A stretch of 46,362 bases of DNA from Marinobacter segnicrescens (lineage in GTDB: Bacteria; Pseudomonadota; Gammaproteobacteria; Pseudomonadales; Oleiphilaceae): positions 125,555-171,916 of the forward strand of contig NZ_FOHZ01000008.1 in NCBI RefSeq assembly GCF_900111555.1, written 5' to 3'. Numbering within the stretch: the stretch's first letter is position 1; every line of letters begins with the position of its first letter. Under the pieces are notes generated by a model. That model was not told the origin of the DNA. It saw only the letters and a list, made by a program, of their open reading frames with translations, and searched no databases. Positions 1-12,533 of this stretch are shown here, piece by piece. A program made the translations under genes and the position numbers.

Positions 1-336
<336 letters not shown>

Positions 337-389
337 TGCACTGAGTTGGTGCAGCATTGCGGCCGAAAATCCACTAACCCAGGAAAAAG

Positions 390-418
390 TTGTCTACGTA
401 TTTCTACGTGTGTAGAAT
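390..418 (+). promoter_or_regulatory. Sigma-70-like promoter upstream of gltB
   Basis: TTGTCT (390-395), a 17-bp spacer and TAGAAT (413-418) match the -35/-10 consensus at 4/6 and 5/6 positions with ideal spacing. Predicted transcription start is near 425, giving a leader of roughly 85 nt before the gltB ATG at 513. The call is by eye only. Confidence 0.5.
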
Positions 419-441
419 CCCTTCCCCCTTTTTTTCGGTGT

Positions 442-457
442 CGGCTCATTTTTTGCA
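442..457 (+). promoter_or_regulatory. Possible sigma-54 (-24/-12) promoter for gltBD
   Basis: cGGCtCa-tttt-TTGCA has the invariant GG and GC with exactly 10 bases between them and matches the TGGCACG-N4-TTGCA consensus at most positions. A start near 468 would leave a short leader before the ATG at 513. It overlaps the NtrC-like dyad at 454-470, which is unusual because NtrC enhancers normally lie 100 bp or more upstream. It may be real or fortuitous. Confidence 0.4.
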
Positions 458-470
458 CTATATTGGTGCG
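454..470 (+). promoter_or_regulatory. NtrC-like binding site upstream of gltB
   Basis: TGCACTATATTGGTGCG is a near match to the NtrC dyad TGCACCA-N3-TGGTGCA and, as I recall it, closely resembles an NtrC site in the enterobacterial glnA promoter. It sits about 30 bp downstream of the predicted sigma-70 start and 43 bp upstream of the gltB ATG. That position suits repression (roadblock) of the sigma-70 promoter under nitrogen limitation better than activation. Confidence 0.5.
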
Positions 471-512
471 CAAGGGGCTGATAAGAAAGCTTTTACATGC
501 GAGAGAACGCTT

Positions 513-3500
513 ATGACAACAGGCTTGTATCATCCCGGCGAGTTCCGGGACAACTGTGGTTTCGGCCTGATCGCCCACATGAAGGGCGAGGCAAGCCATA
601 AACTGTTGCAGACCGCTATCGAGTCCCTTACCTGCATGACGCATCGGGGGGGCATCGCAGCAGATGGCAAGACCGGCGATGGTTGTGGGCTCCTCATCCA
701 GAGCCCCAAGACCTTCCTTCAAAAAGCTGCCCAAGCAGCGTTCGGAAAAAAACCTGGCGACCTATTTGCAGTTGGCCAGGTTTTTTTAGCCCCGGACGAA
801 GCCCGTGCTGCGGCCGGACGCCAGGCTGTCGAGAAGCACCTGGTTGAACAGGGCCTGGAAATTATGGGCTGGCGAGAGGTGCCGGTAGACGACAGTTGCC
901 TCGGTCCCATGGCCCTGGATTGCCTGCCACGCATTGAGCAGGTCTTCGTTGAACCGGGTGGCAAGAACGAACGGGATTTCGATATCAGCCTGTTCGTCGG
1001 CCGGCGCCATGCCGAGCGTGATATGGCTGATGACGATGAGTTCTACATCTGCAGCCTGTCTCACCGGACCTTGGCCTACAAGGGCCTGATGATGCCCGCC
1101 GACCTGGCCAACTTTTACCCGGACCTTGGTGACCCGGACCTGGAAACCGCCATCTGTGTGTTCCATCAGCGCTTTTCCACCAACACCATGCCCAGGTGGC
1201 CCCTGGCCCAGCCGTTCCGCCTGCTGGCCCATAATGGCGAGATCAACACTATCGATGGCAACCGTAACTGGGCCATTGCCCGGGCGGCCAAGTTCAGCTC
1301 GCCCGAACTGCCGGACCTGCAGACCCTGCAACCACTGGTCAACCTGACTGGCTCGGATTCGTCCTCTATGGACAACATGCTGGAAGTGTTGCTGGCTGGA
1401 GGTGTGGACTTGTTCCGGGCGGCGCGGATGATGATTCCGCCTGCCTGGCAGAACGTGGACACCATGGACTCGGAGCTGCGGGCCTTCTACGAATACAACT
1501 CCATGCACATGGAACCCTGGGATGGCCCGGCTGGCCTGGTATTGTCCGATGGTCGCTATGCGGTCTGTATGCTGGACCGTAATGGTCTGCGGCCGGCCCG
1601 CTGGGTTGTCACAAAGGATGATTTCATCACCCTGGCTTCCGAGATCGGTACCTACCATTACGAGCCGGAAGACGTCGTCGCAAAGGGCCGTGTCGGGCCG
1701 GGTCAGATGCTGGCCGTGGACACCGAAAGCGGCGAAGTACTGCATACCCAGGATATCGACAAGCGCCTCAAGAGCGCCCAGCCCTACAAGAAGTGGCTGC
1801 GGGAAAATGCCCTGCGGGTTGAGTCCACACTGAACTCCGATACACCGGAGTTCCGCCTGATGGACAACGACGAATTGCAGGTGCACCAGAAGATTTACAT
1901 GGTGACCTACGAAGAGCGTGACCAGGTGCTGCGTCCGCTGGCCGAAAGCGGTCAGGAAGCGGTTGGCTCCATGGGGGATGACACGCCGATGGCGGTGCTC
2001 TCGAGCAAGGTTCGCCATGTGGCAGATTACTTCCGGCAGAAGTTCGCCCAGGTGACCAACCCGGCCATCGACCCGCTGCGGGAAGCCGTGGTCATGTCCC
2101 TGGAAACCTGTCTGGGTGCCGAGCGAAACGTCTTTGAGGAAGGCCCGGAGCATGCAAACCGGGTGATCCTGACGACGCCGGTGCTGTCGCCGGCCAAGTT
2201 TCTCCGCATTGAAGGTAATGACCGGCCTGGTTTCGAAGTGGCGAAAATTCCTCTCAGCTACAGCCCCGAGCGTGGGCTGGAGAACGGGATCCGTGATATC
2301 TGTGACGCTGCCGAGAAAGCGGTGCGTGATGATGGCAAGGTGCTGCTGATCCTGTCCGACAAGGATCTGAAACAGGGTGAGTTGCCCGTCAACAGCCTCA
2401 TGGCCACTGGTGCGGTCCACCATCACCTGGTGCGCCAGGGGCTGCGCTGTGACTCCAACATTATCGTCGAAACCGGCTGGGCCCGAGATCCACACCACTT
2501 TGCCGTGTTGCTGGGCTTTGGCGCCACCGCCGTCTACCCATACCTCGCCTACCAGGTGATCAATGACCTGATCCGCACCGGCGAAATGTTGGTGGATCCC
2601 ATTGACGCCAAGAATAACTACCGCAAGGGCATCAACAAGGGCCTGCTGAAGATCCTCTCCAAGATGGGGATCTCCACCATTACCTCTTACCGGGGCGCCC
2701 AGCTGTTCGAGGCCATCGGTATTGCCGATGAGGTGGTCGACCTGTGTTTCCGGGGCGTACCCAGCCGTATCCAGGGTGCAACCTTCTACGACTTCCAGCA
2801 GGACCAGGAGCAACTGGCGGCCACCGCCTGGAAACGTCGCAAGCCCATCACCCAGGGCGGCCTGCTCAAGTATGTGCACGGCCAGGAATACCATGCCTTC
2901 AACCCGGACGTGGTCCGTACCCTGCAGGATGCAGTAACCAGCGGTGATTACGGCCAGTACCAGGAGTACGCCGGCCTGGTGAATAACCGACCCGTAGCGA
3001 CCCTGCGGGACCTGTTCGGATTCCGGGACGGCATTAAACCCATAGACCTTTCGGAAGTGGAGCCGGTGGAAAAGATCTTCCCCCGTTTTGACTCCGCCGC
3101 CATGTCCCTGGGTGCCCTGTCGCCAGAGGCCCACGAAGCCCTGGCCGTGGCCATGAACACCCTGGGTGGTCGTTCCAACTCCGGTGAGGGCGGCGAAGAC
3201 CCGGCCCGTTACGGCACCGAGCGCCGCTCCAAGATCAAGCAGGTGGCTTCTGGCCGCTTCGGCGTCACCGCAGAGTACCTCCGCAGCGCCGATGTCATGC
3301 AGATCAAGGTGGCCCAGGGCGCCAAGCCTGGTGAAGGCGGGCAGTTGCCCGGTGGCAAGGTGAACGCCCTGATCGCACGGTTGCGCTACTCGGTGCCCGG
3401 GGTGACTCTGATTTCACCGCCGCCGCATCACGACATCTACTCCATCGAGGACCTGGCGCAGCTGATCTTTGATCTCAAGCAGGTGAACCCGGAGGCGCTG

Positions 3501-4964
3501 GTGTCAGTCAAGCTGGTGTCGGAACCCGGTGTTGGTACGATCGCGGCGGGCGTTGCCAAGGCCTATGCGGACCTGATCACGGTATCCGGCTACGACGGCG
3601 GTACTGCGGCCAGTCCGCTGACCTCCATCCGTTACGCAGGTTCCCCCTGGGAACTGGGCCTGAGCGAAACCCAGCAGGCCCTCCGGGCCAATGATTTGCG
3701 GGGCAAGATCCGCCTGCAGACTGATGGTGGCATCAAAACTGGCCTGGACGTGGTCAAAGGCGCCATTCTCGGTGCCGAGAGCTTTGGTTTCGGGACCACC
3801 CCCATGGTCGCACTGGGCTGCAAGTACCTACGTATCTGTCATCTGAACAACTGCGCCACCGGTGTGGCCACCCAGGACGACTACCTGCGGGAGGAGCACT
3901 TCAAGGGTACCGTGGAAATGGCCATGAACTTCTTCCGCTTCGTGGCGGAGGAAACTCGCGAATGGATGGCGAAGCTGGGCGTTCGCAGCCTGGAGGAACT
4001 GGTGGGTCGCGTTGACCTGCTGGAGCGCCTGCCGGGCGACACCGAGCGCCAGAAGCGCCTGGACCTGAGTCGCCTGGTCAGTAATGACCATATCCCGGCC
4101 GACAAGCCGCAAACCTGCCAGGTGGAGCGTAACACCCCGTTTGACGAGGGCGCGCTGGCAGAGCAGATGGTCAAGGATATCCGTAATGCCATTGTGGAGA
4201 AATCCGGCGGTGCATGGAGCTACAAGGTCACCAACTGTGACCGTTCCATTGGTGCCCGCTTGTCTGGTGAGATCGCCGCTCTTCATGGCAACCAGGGCAT
4301 GGCCGATGCACCCATCACCCTGGACCTGAAAGGCACCGCTGGCCAGAGCTTCGGTGTGTGGAACGTCGCAGGCCTGAACCTGGTGCTGGAAGGCGATGCC
4401 AACGACTATGTGGGCAAGGGCATGACCGGCGGCAAGCTGGTGGTGCGCCCGCCGCGGGTGAGCACCTTCCAGTCCCAGGAAACCGCCATCATCGGTAACA
4501 CCTGCCTGTACGGTGCTACCGGCGGCAAGCTGTTTGCTGCCGGTACCGCAGGTGAACGGTTTGGTGTTCGTAACTCCGGTGCCCATGCGGTAGTGGAAGG
4601 CGTTGGTGATCACGGTTGTGAGTATATGACCGGCGGCATGGTCGCGGTACTTGGCAATACCGGGTATAACTTCGGTGCCGGTATGACCGGTGGCTTTGCC
4701 TATGTGCTGGACCAGTCCAACACCTTCGTGGATAAATATAACCATGAGCTAGTAGAGATCCAGCGTATCTCCCGGGAAGACATGGAGCCCTACCGTAACT
4801 ACCTGCGGAGTGTGATCCGCGAGCACGTGACGGAAACGGCAAGCGAGTGGGCAAGCCACCTTCTGGAGAATTTCGACGACTACGTAGGCCGTTTCTGGCT
4901 GGTCAAGCCAAAGGCTGCCAGCCTGAAGACCCTGCTGGCCAGCACCAGGGCCCGCCCGGAGTAA
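513..4964 (+). CDS. gltB: Glutamate synthase (NADPH) large subunit
   Basis: The GltB subunit of GOGAT hydrolyses glutamine and passes ammonia to 2-oxoglutarate at the FMN site, giving glutamate; it works with GltD in ammonium assimilation. 1483 residues, normal for the family. I chose ATG 513, preceded by a GAGAGAA-type ribosome site, because it places the nucleophile Cys15 after a 14-residue propeptide ([10 protein letters not shown]), as in E. coli GltB; the frame extends upstream to a TTG at 390 inside the promoter region. Domains: class II glutamine amidotransferase 15-420, central domain, FMN/2-oxoglutarate barrel about 800-1190, and a C-terminal GXGXG beta-helix from about 1250. The 3Fe-4S cysteines are Cys1103, Cys1109 and Cys1114. 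gltD follows after 76 bp. Confidence 0.97.
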   Translation: MTTGLYHPGEFRDNCGFGLIAHMKGEASHKLLQTAIESLTCMTHRGGIAADGKTGDGCGLLIQSPKTFLQKAAQAAFGKKPGDLFAVGQVFLAPDEARAAAGRQAVEKHLVEQGLEIMGWREVPVDDSCLGPMALDCLPRIEQVFVEPGGKNERDFDISLFVGRRHAERDMADDDEFYICSLSHRTLAYKGLMMPADLANFYPDLGDPDLETAICVFHQRFSTNTMPRWPLAQPFRLLAHNGEINTIDGNRNWAIARAAKFSSPELPDLQTLQPLVNLTGSDSSSMDNMLEVLLAGGVDLFRAARMMIPPAWQNVDTMDSELRAFYEYNSMHMEPWDGPAGLVLSDGRYAVCMLDRNGLRPARWVVTKDDFITLASEIGTYHYEPEDVVAKGRVGPGQMLAVDTESGEVLHTQDIDKRLKSAQPYKKWLRENALRVESTLNSDTPEFRLMDNDELQVHQKIYMVTYEERDQVLRPLAESGQEAVGSMGDDTPMAVLSSKVRHVADYFRQKFAQVTNPAIDPLREAVVMSLETCLGAERNVFEEGPEHANRVILTTPVLSPAKFLRIEGNDRPGFEVAKIPLSYSPERGLENGIRDICDAAEKAVRDDGKVLLILSDKDLKQGELPVNSLMATGAVHHHLVRQGLRCDSNIIVETGWARDPHHFAVLLGFGATAVYPYLAYQVINDLIRTGEMLVDPIDAKNNYRKGINKGLLKILSKMGISTITSYRGAQLFEAIGIADEVVDLCFRGVPSRIQGATFYDFQQDQEQLAATAWKRRKPITQGGLLKYVHGQEYHAFNPDVVRTLQDAVTSGDYGQYQEYAGLVNNRPVATLRDLFGFRDGIKPIDLSEVEPVEKIFPRFDSAAMSLGALSPEAHEALAVAMNTLGGRSNSGEGGEDPARYGTERRSKIKQVASGRFGVTAEYLRSADVMQIKVAQGAKPGEGGQLPGGKVNALIARLRYSVPGVTLISPPPHHDIYSIEDLAQLIFDLKQVNPEALVSVKLVSEPGVGTIAAGVAKAYADLITVSGYDGGTAASPLTSIRYAGSPWELGLSETQQALRANDLRGKIRLQTDGGIKTGLDVVKGAILGAESFGFGTTPMVALGCKYLRICHLNNCATGVATQDDYLREEHFKGTVEMAMNFFRFVAEETREWMAKLGVRSLEELVGRVDLLERLPGDTERQKRLDLSRLVSNDHIPADKPQTCQVERNTPFDEGALAEQMVKDIRNAIVEKSGGAWSYKVTNCDRSIGARLSGEIAALHGNQGMADAPITLDLKGTAGQSFGVWNVAGLNLVLEGDANDYVGKGMTGGKLVVRPPRVSTFQSQETAIIGNTCLYGATGGKLFAAGTAGERFGVRNSGAHAVVEGVGDHGCEYMTGGMVAVLGNTGYNFGAGMTGGFAYVLDQSNTFVDKYNHELVEIQRISREDMEPYRNYLRSVIREHVTETASEWASHLLENFDDYVGRFWLVKPKAASLKTLLASTRARPE

Positions 4965-4983
4965 GCGCCGGGACAAGGTTTTT

Positions 4984-5010
4984 CGCCGACCCGTCCAAGT
5001 CGGGTCGGCG
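4984..5010 (+). promoter_or_regulatory. Perfect 10-bp stem-loop between gltB and gltD
   Basis: CGCCGACCCG (4984-4993) and CGGGTCGGCG (5001-5010) are perfect inverted copies around a 7-nt loop. No U-run follows, so it is unlikely to be an intrinsic terminator. A processing or mRNA-stabilising hairpin that sets the GltB:GltD ratio is an inference. Confidence 0.6.
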
Positions 5011-5022
5011 CGTCGAAATTAA

Positions 5023-6459
<1,437 letters not shown>

Positions 6460-6490
6460 GACAGTCCAATTAACGGCTGATCCGTATCAA

Positions 6491-6526
6491 AAGGGCAGCA
6501 CCATTCCGGTGGCTGCCCTTTTTTAT
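6491..6526 (+). terminator. Intrinsic terminator after gltD
   Basis: AAGGGCAGC (6491-6499) pairs with GCTGCCCTT (6512-6520), extended by ACC/GGT with one bulge, and is followed by a T-run (about 6519-6524). This ends the gltBD transcript before hemE. Confidence 0.85.
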
Positions 6527-6624
6527 TGTCGCAAACGCGTTATCATTGCGCGCATCATGACCAGTGGAAAACGGGCAGGTCCCTTTCCTTCTGGCCAGTC
6601 AGACTCCGAAGATCAGGACCCGAT

Positions 6625-7689
6625 ATGAGCGAACTGCAGAACGACCGCTTCCTCCGCGCCCTCATGCGCCAGCCCGTAGACCGCACCCCCGTCTGGATGA
6701 TGCGCCAGGCCGGTCGTTACCTTCCGGAATACCGCGCGACCCGGGCCAAGGCCGGGGACTTCCTCAGCCTGTGCAAGAACACACCGCTGGCCTGCGAAGT
6801 CACCCTGCAGCCCCTTGAGCGTTTTCCGCTGGATGCGGCGATCCTGTTCTCGGACATCCTGACGATCCCTGACGCCCTGGGTCTTGGGCTGTACTTCGAA
6901 ACCGGCGAAGGCCCCAAGTTCCGTAATGTGATCCGCTCCGAAGCCGACGTTGCCGCTTTGCCGAATTTGAAGGCCGAAGTAGACCTGGACTACGTCATGA
7001 ACGCGGTTTCCACCATTCGTGGCGCACTGAACGGCCGCGTGCCCCTGATTGGCTTCTCCGGCAGTCCGTGGACCCTGGCGACGTACATGATCGAGGGTGG
7101 CTCTTCCAAGACCTTCTCGGAAGCGAAGAAGCTGATGTACGGCCAGCCTGACGTCATGCACCGGTTGCTGGACCACCTGGCGGACTCGGTGATCGATTAT
7201 TTGAACGGCCAGATCCGGGCGGGCGCCCAGGCGGTGCAGATTTTCGATACCTGGGGTGGGGTGCTCAGCAGTTGGGCCTACCAGGAGTTCTCTCTGGCCT
7301 ATATGAAGAAGATCGCCGATGGCCTGATCCGCGAGAACGACGGTCGCCGGGTGCCGCTGATTATCTTTACCAAGAACGGCGGTCAGTGGCTGGAGTCCAT
7401 GGCGGAGTCCGGGGCCGATGCCCTGGGGCTGGACTGGACCACGGATATCGGCAACGCCCGCGCCCGTGTCGGCGACCGGGTAGCCCTGCAGGGCAACATG
7501 GACCCGGCAATGTTGTATGCGCCGAAGGAGCGGATTCGCCAGGAGGTGGCCGATATCCTGAAGCGCTACGGCTCAGGGCCTGGTCACATCTTCAATCTCG
7601 GCCACGGTATTACACCGGATGTGGATCCGGAGCATGCCGGGGCGTTTATTGAGGCGGTTGTCGAGTTGAGTGGGGAGTATCATCGCTAG
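6625..7689 (+). CDS. hemE: Uroporphyrinogen decarboxylase
   Basis: Removes the four acetate carboxyls of uroporphyrinogen III to give coproporphyrinogen III in cytosolic haem synthesis. 354 residues, the same length as the E. coli enzyme. Start ATG 6625 has an AGGAC ribosome site 5 bp upstream; the in-frame extension to 6526 enters the gltD terminator region and is not conserved-looking. Hallmarks: [12 protein letters not shown] (Arg27 and Arg31, substrate carboxylate binding), [12 protein letters not shown] with the catalytic Asp76, [11 protein letters not shown], and the C-terminal [10 protein letters not shown] with the conserved His. It stands alone, as is usual next to gltBD in this lineage. 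Confidence 0.97.
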   Translation: MSELQNDRFLRALMRQPVDRTPVWMMRQAGRYLPEYRATRAKAGDFLSLCKNTPLACEVTLQPLERFPLDAAILFSDILTIPDALGLGLYFETGEGPKFRNVIRSEADVAALPNLKAEVDLDYVMNAVSTIRGALNGRVPLIGFSGSPWTLATYMIEGGSSKTFSEAKKLMYGQPDVMHRLLDHLADSVIDYLNGQIRAGAQAVQIFDTWGGVLSSWAYQEFSLAYMKKIADGLIRENDGRRVPLIIFTKNGGQWLESMAESGADALGLDWTTDIGNARARVGDRVALQGNMDPAMLYAPKERIRQEVADILKRYGSGPGHIFNLGHGITPDVDPEHAGAFIEAVVELSGEYHR

Positions 7690-7729
7690 GGGTTTGTGTT
7701 CGACTCTTTGTACCCTGGCCTGGGTGTGG

Positions 7730-7959
7730 TTAGTAGCCTGAATGGCTTGGTGTCTGGGCGGTAACCCTTTTGCTGGACAGGTCTGCATGTACCTCTTTGC
7801 AGATTTCACCAGTGTTAGTAGCCTGAAGGTGGGGTGCTTGGGCCACCGGGCCGATAACACTTTTCCGGACACGCCGTGGATCCATCCATGGAGGCTCTTC
7901 AAAAACGTCCCTGTTTTTGAAGGTCCGGAAAAGTGTTCTCAACCCGATGTCCCTCTAAC
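7730..7959. repeat. Left arm of about 230-bp imperfect inverted repeat flanking the PilZ gene (IR-L)
   Basis: The reverse complement of 8460-8686 aligns along this whole stretch. Shared blocks include AGTAGCCTGAATGGCTTGGTG, ACCTCTTTGCAG, GGGCCACCGGG, and the complete palindromic element plus its inner flank (7856-7959 against 8460-8563, nearly identical). The arm contains two direct modules about 85 bp apart, each starting AGTAGCCTGAA and ending near a TAAC(C/A)C-TTTT-GGACA-type motif; only the second continues into the palindromic element. It fills the hemE-PilZ gap. Confidence 0.85.
7853..7940 (-). repeat. Palindromic element A (88 bp)
   Basis: Outer arms 7853-7870 and 7923-7940 are 18 bp with one mismatch; the central AACACTTTTCCGGAC and GTCCGGAAAAGTGTT are perfect. 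Inside are a 10-bp hairpin CTTCAAAAAC/GTTTTTGAAG (7897-7922) and a segment rich in TCCATCCATGGA. Orientation is opposite to elements B, C and D. The predicted fold is an outer stem enclosing two smaller hairpins. Peptides read through it (DVFEEPPW-type) are probably spurious. Confidence 0.85.
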
Positions 7960-7977
7960 GTCGGAGATATCGCGAAA

Positions 7978-8364
7978 TTATTCCATGAGGTGGTTTAGTT
8001 CGCGATCCAACAAGGCTTGGTCTCCCAGATTCAATTCGACCAAGCGTTTGAGGTGGGCAGCGCTCTCCAGGTCTATATATTCGATCTTGAAGCCTAGCCG
8101 ATCTGGCTCGATATGGCGCAGGGTAACCGCCATCACAATGGCGCTTTCATGGTCGTTCAGGTGGACCGTCAATTCGCAGGGTTCACCTTCAGATGCTGCC
8201 CAGCCCGGCGGCCGACTCACCAGGGCACCCTTCAGCGAAATATCCAAAACCTCTGCAGTTTGAACATCGTCCTGCCAGTAAAGCTCGCATGGTGCATCGA
8301 ACGAAATTCGTTGAAAACGGCGTTTCTCTGGTTCTTTCTCGGCCATGCCATCACTCCGGGCCAT
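7978..8364 (-). CDS. PilZ-domain protein, putative c-di-GMP receptor
   Basis: Single-domain PilZ protein of 128 residues from ATG 8364, or 122 from ATG 8346; the inner start has a GGAG site 7 bp upstream and is the better candidate. The c-di-GMP-binding signature is present: RxxxR as Arg15-Arg19 in RRFQR, and DISLKG at 41-46 (the [D/N]xSxxG motif), numbered from the longer form. PilZ proteins respond to cyclic di-GMP and usually alter motility, exopolysaccharide or surface behaviour; no partner domain is present here, so the target is unknown. The gene is the only one between the two long inverted repeats at 7730-7959 and 8460-8686, unrelated in function to hemE or radA, which suggests it may sit in a transferable or invertible cassette. 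Confidence 0.88.
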   Translation of the reverse strand: MARSDGMAEKEPEKRRFQRISFDAPCELYWQDDVQTAEVLDISLKGALVSRPPGWAASEGEPCELTVHLNDHESAIVMAVTLRHIEPDRLGFKIEYIDLESAAHLKRLVELNLGDQALLDRELNHLME

Positions 8365-8459
8365 CGTTGTTGTCTTCTCGACTATAGACCTCCGGAGCTA
8401 CTGAATCCACTGAGGTCCTTACCAGCAATGAGTAGCCATGGTTGGCGATAACGCCAGAG

Positions 8460-8686
8460 GTTAGAGGGACATCGGGTTGAGAACACTTTTCCGGACCTTC
8501 AAAAACAGGGACGTTTTTGAAGAGCCTCCATGGATGGATTCACGGCGTGTCCGGAAAAGTGTTCTCTGCCCGGTGGCCCCGGCACCGCGCCTTTTAGGCT
8601 ACTGATCCTGCCGAGACCTGCAAAGAGGTCGTCCGGGCAGAGATTATCGGCCTGGCACCCAGGCACCAAGCCATTCAGGCTACTTA
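8460..8686. repeat. Right arm of inverted repeat flanking the PilZ gene (IR-R)
   Basis: Reverse-complement partner of 7730-7959. The inner 104 bp (8460-8563) are nearly identical to 7856-7959 inverted; the outer half is diverged but collinear, and includes CCATTCAGGCTACT (8671-8684) and a second copy of the motif around 8596-8613. This arm occupies most of the 418-bp non-coding gap between the PilZ gene and radA. I see no gene there. Confidence 0.85.
8479..8566 (+). repeat. Palindromic element B (88 bp)
   Basis: Perfect 18-bp arms GAGAACACTTTTCCGGAC (8479-8496) and its complement (8549-8566). The interior has the hairpin CTTCAAAAAC-AGGGAC-GTTTTTGAAG (8497-8522) and then GCCTCCATGGATGG...CACGGC. 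Inverted, it differs from element A by a single base inside the core (a G/A change near 8539). Confidence 0.88.
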
Positions 8687-8782
8687 CGCAGTCGAGTTCC
8701 AAGCGGAAGTGTTCACAGCGCGTCTGGGGACGCCTGACCGATCCAGTACACCCCACATCCAAGGCTGGGGTGCCAGGACCAA

Positions 8783-10162
8783 TCAAAGCTCCTCAAGAGC
8801 CGACAATGCCTCACTGAGTTTGGTAACCGGAATCACCTTCATCCCCTCAATGGCCTTGCGGGGTGCATTGGCCTTGGGAACCAGTGCCCGGGTAAACCCG
8901 TGCTTGGCGGCTTCGTAGATGCGTTCCTGTCCGGAAGGCACCGGACGAATCTCCCCAGACAAGCCCACCTCACCAAAAATTACCAGGTCCTGAGGCAGGG
9001 CGCGGTCGCGGAAGGACGAAACTATTGCCGCCAGCAGGGCCAGGTCAGCGCTGGTCTCGGCGACCTTGACGCCGCCCACCACATTCACAAACACATCCTG
9101 ATCCGCCACATGCATGCCGCCATGACGGTGCAGCACCGCCAGCAGCATGGCCAGCCGGTTCTGGTCAAGGCCCACGGCTACCCGGCGCGGGTAGCTGCCC
9201 TGGGCCATGTCCAACAGTGCCTGGATTTCCACCAGCATGGGTCGGGTGCCTTCCCAGACTACCATCACCACGCTGCCCGGTGCCGCCTCCTCGCCACGGT
9301 TCAGGAAAATGGCGCTGGGGTTCTTCACCTCTTTCAGGCCCTGTTCCAGCATGGCGAACACACCCAGCTCATTGACTGCGCCGAAGCGGTTCTTGATGCC
9401 CCGCAGGGTGCGGTAGCGGCTGTCGCTGGAGCCTTCCAGAAGGATGGAACAGTCGATCATATGCTCCAGCACCTTGGGGCCGGCCAGGCTGCCATCCTTG
9501 GTGACATGGCCCACCAGGAACAGGATGGTGCCGGTCTGCTTGGCGAAGCGGGTCAGGTAAGCGGCGCTTTCCCGCACCTGAGAGACAGAGCCCGGTGCCG
9601 ACTCGATATCGGCTACGTGCATCACCTGGATACTGTCCACTACCAGGATCTTCGGCTTCTCGGCTTCCGCTACCTGCAGGAGTCGCTCCACGCTGGTTTC
9701 CGACAGCATTTTCAGGTCCCCGGTGGGAACCCCAAGGCGCTTGGCACGCATGGCCACCTGTTGCAGGGATTCCTCGCCGGTGACATACAGTGCCGGAGTC
9801 TTCTCGGCCAAGTGGCATACCGCCTGCAGCAGCAACGTACTTTTACCAGCGCCAGGGTGGCCGCCCATCAGCACGGCAGAGCCTTCCACCAGGCCGCCGC
9901 CCAGCACCCGGTCGAACTCCTGCATGCCGGTGCTGATTCGGGGCTGTTCCGCAAGGCTCACTTTATCAAGGCTTTGCACCGCCGACAGGCTGCCGGCGAA
10001 GCCTTCGAAGCGGGCGCCGCGGGCACCCTTGGTGCTGCTGCCGCCCACGCCGCGCACTTCGCTGATGGTGTTCCAGCCATGGCAGGCGCCGCACTGGCCC
10101 TGCCACTTGGAATAGTCAGCACCGCACTCGGTGCATACGAAGGCTGTCTTGGATTTTGCCAT
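8783..10162 (-). CDS. radA: DNA repair protein RadA
   Basis: RadA is a RecA-like ATPase that drives branch migration of recombination intermediates. 459 residues from ATG 10162; the frame extends upstream into a GC-rich repeat and that part is not RadA-like. Order: C4 zinc finger (Cys10, 13, 24, 27), RecA-fold ATPase with Walker A GHPGAGKST (101-109) and Walker B LVVDS (173-177), the RadA-specific KNRFG at 257-261, and a C-terminal Lon-protease-like domain (about 290-459). It is transcribed toward the PilZ cassette and separated from ettA by a palindromic repeat at 10185-10278. Confidence 0.97.
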   Translation of the reverse strand: MAKSKTAFVCTECGADYSKWQGQCGACHGWNTISEVRGVGGSSTKGARGARFEGFAGSLSAVQSLDKVSLAEQPRISTGMQEFDRVLGGGLVEGSAVLMGGHPGAGKSTLLLQAVCHLAEKTPALYVTGEESLQQVAMRAKRLGVPTGDLKMLSETSVERLLQVAEAEKPKILVVDSIQVMHVADIESAPGSVSQVRESAAYLTRFAKQTGTILFLVGHVTKDGSLAGPKVLEHMIDCSILLEGSSDSRYRTLRGIKNRFGAVNELGVFAMLEQGLKEVKNPSAIFLNRGEEAAPGSVVMVVWEGTRPMLVEIQALLDMAQGSYPRRVAVGLDQNRLAMLLAVLHRHGGMHVADQDVFVNVVGGVKVAETSADLALLAAIVSSFRDRALPQDLVIFGEVGLSGEIRPVPSGQERIYEAAKHGFTRALVPKANAPRKAIEGMKVIPVTKLSEALSALEEL

Positions 10163-10184
10163 GGGTGAATCCTTACTGGATCGC

Positions 10185-10278
10185 CCCCTCACCCCAACCC
10201 CTCTCCCGCCAGGGGGAGAGGGGCTCACTCCGGAGTGTCTTTCAGACTCCGCTCTCCCTTGAGGGGAGAGGGGATGAG
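10185..10278. repeat. CCCCTCTCCC-type palindromic repeat between radA and ettA
   Basis: CCCCTCTCCC-GCCAGG-GGGAGAGGGG-like inverted arms (10197-10222) lie inside a longer imperfect palindrome in which the left CCCCTCACCCC faces the right GATGAGGGTGGGG. A related repeat occurs at 37789-37915 between ureD and ureA. This type is widespread in bacterial intergenic DNA. Confidence 0.8.
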
Positions 10279-10307
10279 GGTGGGGCAGGCAGCTATGAAG
10301 TTTGAGC

Positions 10308-11969
<1,662 letters not shown>

Positions 11970-11997
11970 GTCGGCTGTGTCCTCTTTATACTGGTTT

Positions 11998-12296
11998 GCC
12001 ACGGAATCCACGGCCCTTCGACAGGCTCAGGGCGAGCGGGCAACTCAAAGACTCTTTTGCCACGAAATCCACGAAAGAACACGAAATAGTCCGTTGATTG
12101 ACTGAAAGACGCGACTGTTTCGTCTTTCCCTTTCGCATCCTTTCGTGGATTTCGTGGATTTCGTGGATTTCGTGGATTTCGTGGATTTCGTGGATTTCGT
12201 GGGAAAACCACATCCAGGTTTTTGTGTTCGCCCTGAGCCTGTCGATCTTTGCGTTCGCCCTGAGCCTGTCGAAGGGCGTGTTCTTCGGTGGCAAAA
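11998..12296. repeat. Nested palindromic repeat in the ettA-glyA divergent gap
   Basis: Outer left GCCACGGAATCCACGG followed by CCCTTCGACAGGCTCAGGGC (12014-12033) faces, on the right, two copies of GTTCGCCCTGAGCCTGTCGA (from about 12226 and 12253) and GGTGGC near 12291. Inner left GCCACGAAATCCACGAAA (about 12059-12076) faces the TTTCGTGGATTTCGTGG array at 12141-12203. It has the same nested design as 21514-21722. The 564-bp non-coding gap 11970-12533 holds this element and the glyA promoter; I see no gene in it. Confidence 0.8.
12142..12203 (+). repeat. 9-bp tandem repeat TTCGTGGAT, 6 full copies and a partial
   Basis: Six exact head-to-tail TTCGTGGAT units followed by TTCGTGGG. It is the expanded right inner arm of the nested palindrome. 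Copy number is likely to vary by slippage. Confidence 0.95.
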
Positions 12297-12427
12297 AGCT
12301 TTAATGCAGGCCAGAACGTCGCCTGCTGGAAATCAGAACCCCGTAAGGTATCTAAACCTATTGGGGATAGCAATTGAGGCAGAGCGGAATAGCCCCGTGT
12401 GCCGGTATCTGCGGACGGTATAAAGGA

Positions 12428-12456
12428 TGATTTTCCACCCGCTTTCGGGATAGAAT
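12428..12456 (+). promoter_or_regulatory. Possible glyA promoter
   Basis: TAGAAT at 12451-12456 is a good -10 box about 78 bp upstream of the glyA ATG. The 17-bp-spaced -35 candidate (TGATTT, 12428-12433) is poor, so the call rests on the -10 and on position. Confidence 0.35.
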
Positions 12457-12533
12457 AGCGGCCCAATTTTTCAGGGGTTCCGGTGGCGCGGATGCGCTTC
12501 AGGGCCAGCCATACAGACAGGGGCAGCACATCC

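Noticed and set aside
786..3134. 782-codon minus-strand ORF opposite gltB
   Set aside because: Shadow of a high-GC3 gene; the translation is low in recognisable motifs and gltB is certain on the other strand.
11998..12296. CRISPR array suggested by the regular TTCGTGGAT repeats
   Set aside because: Units are 9 bp head-to-tail with no spacers; it is a simple tandem repeat.
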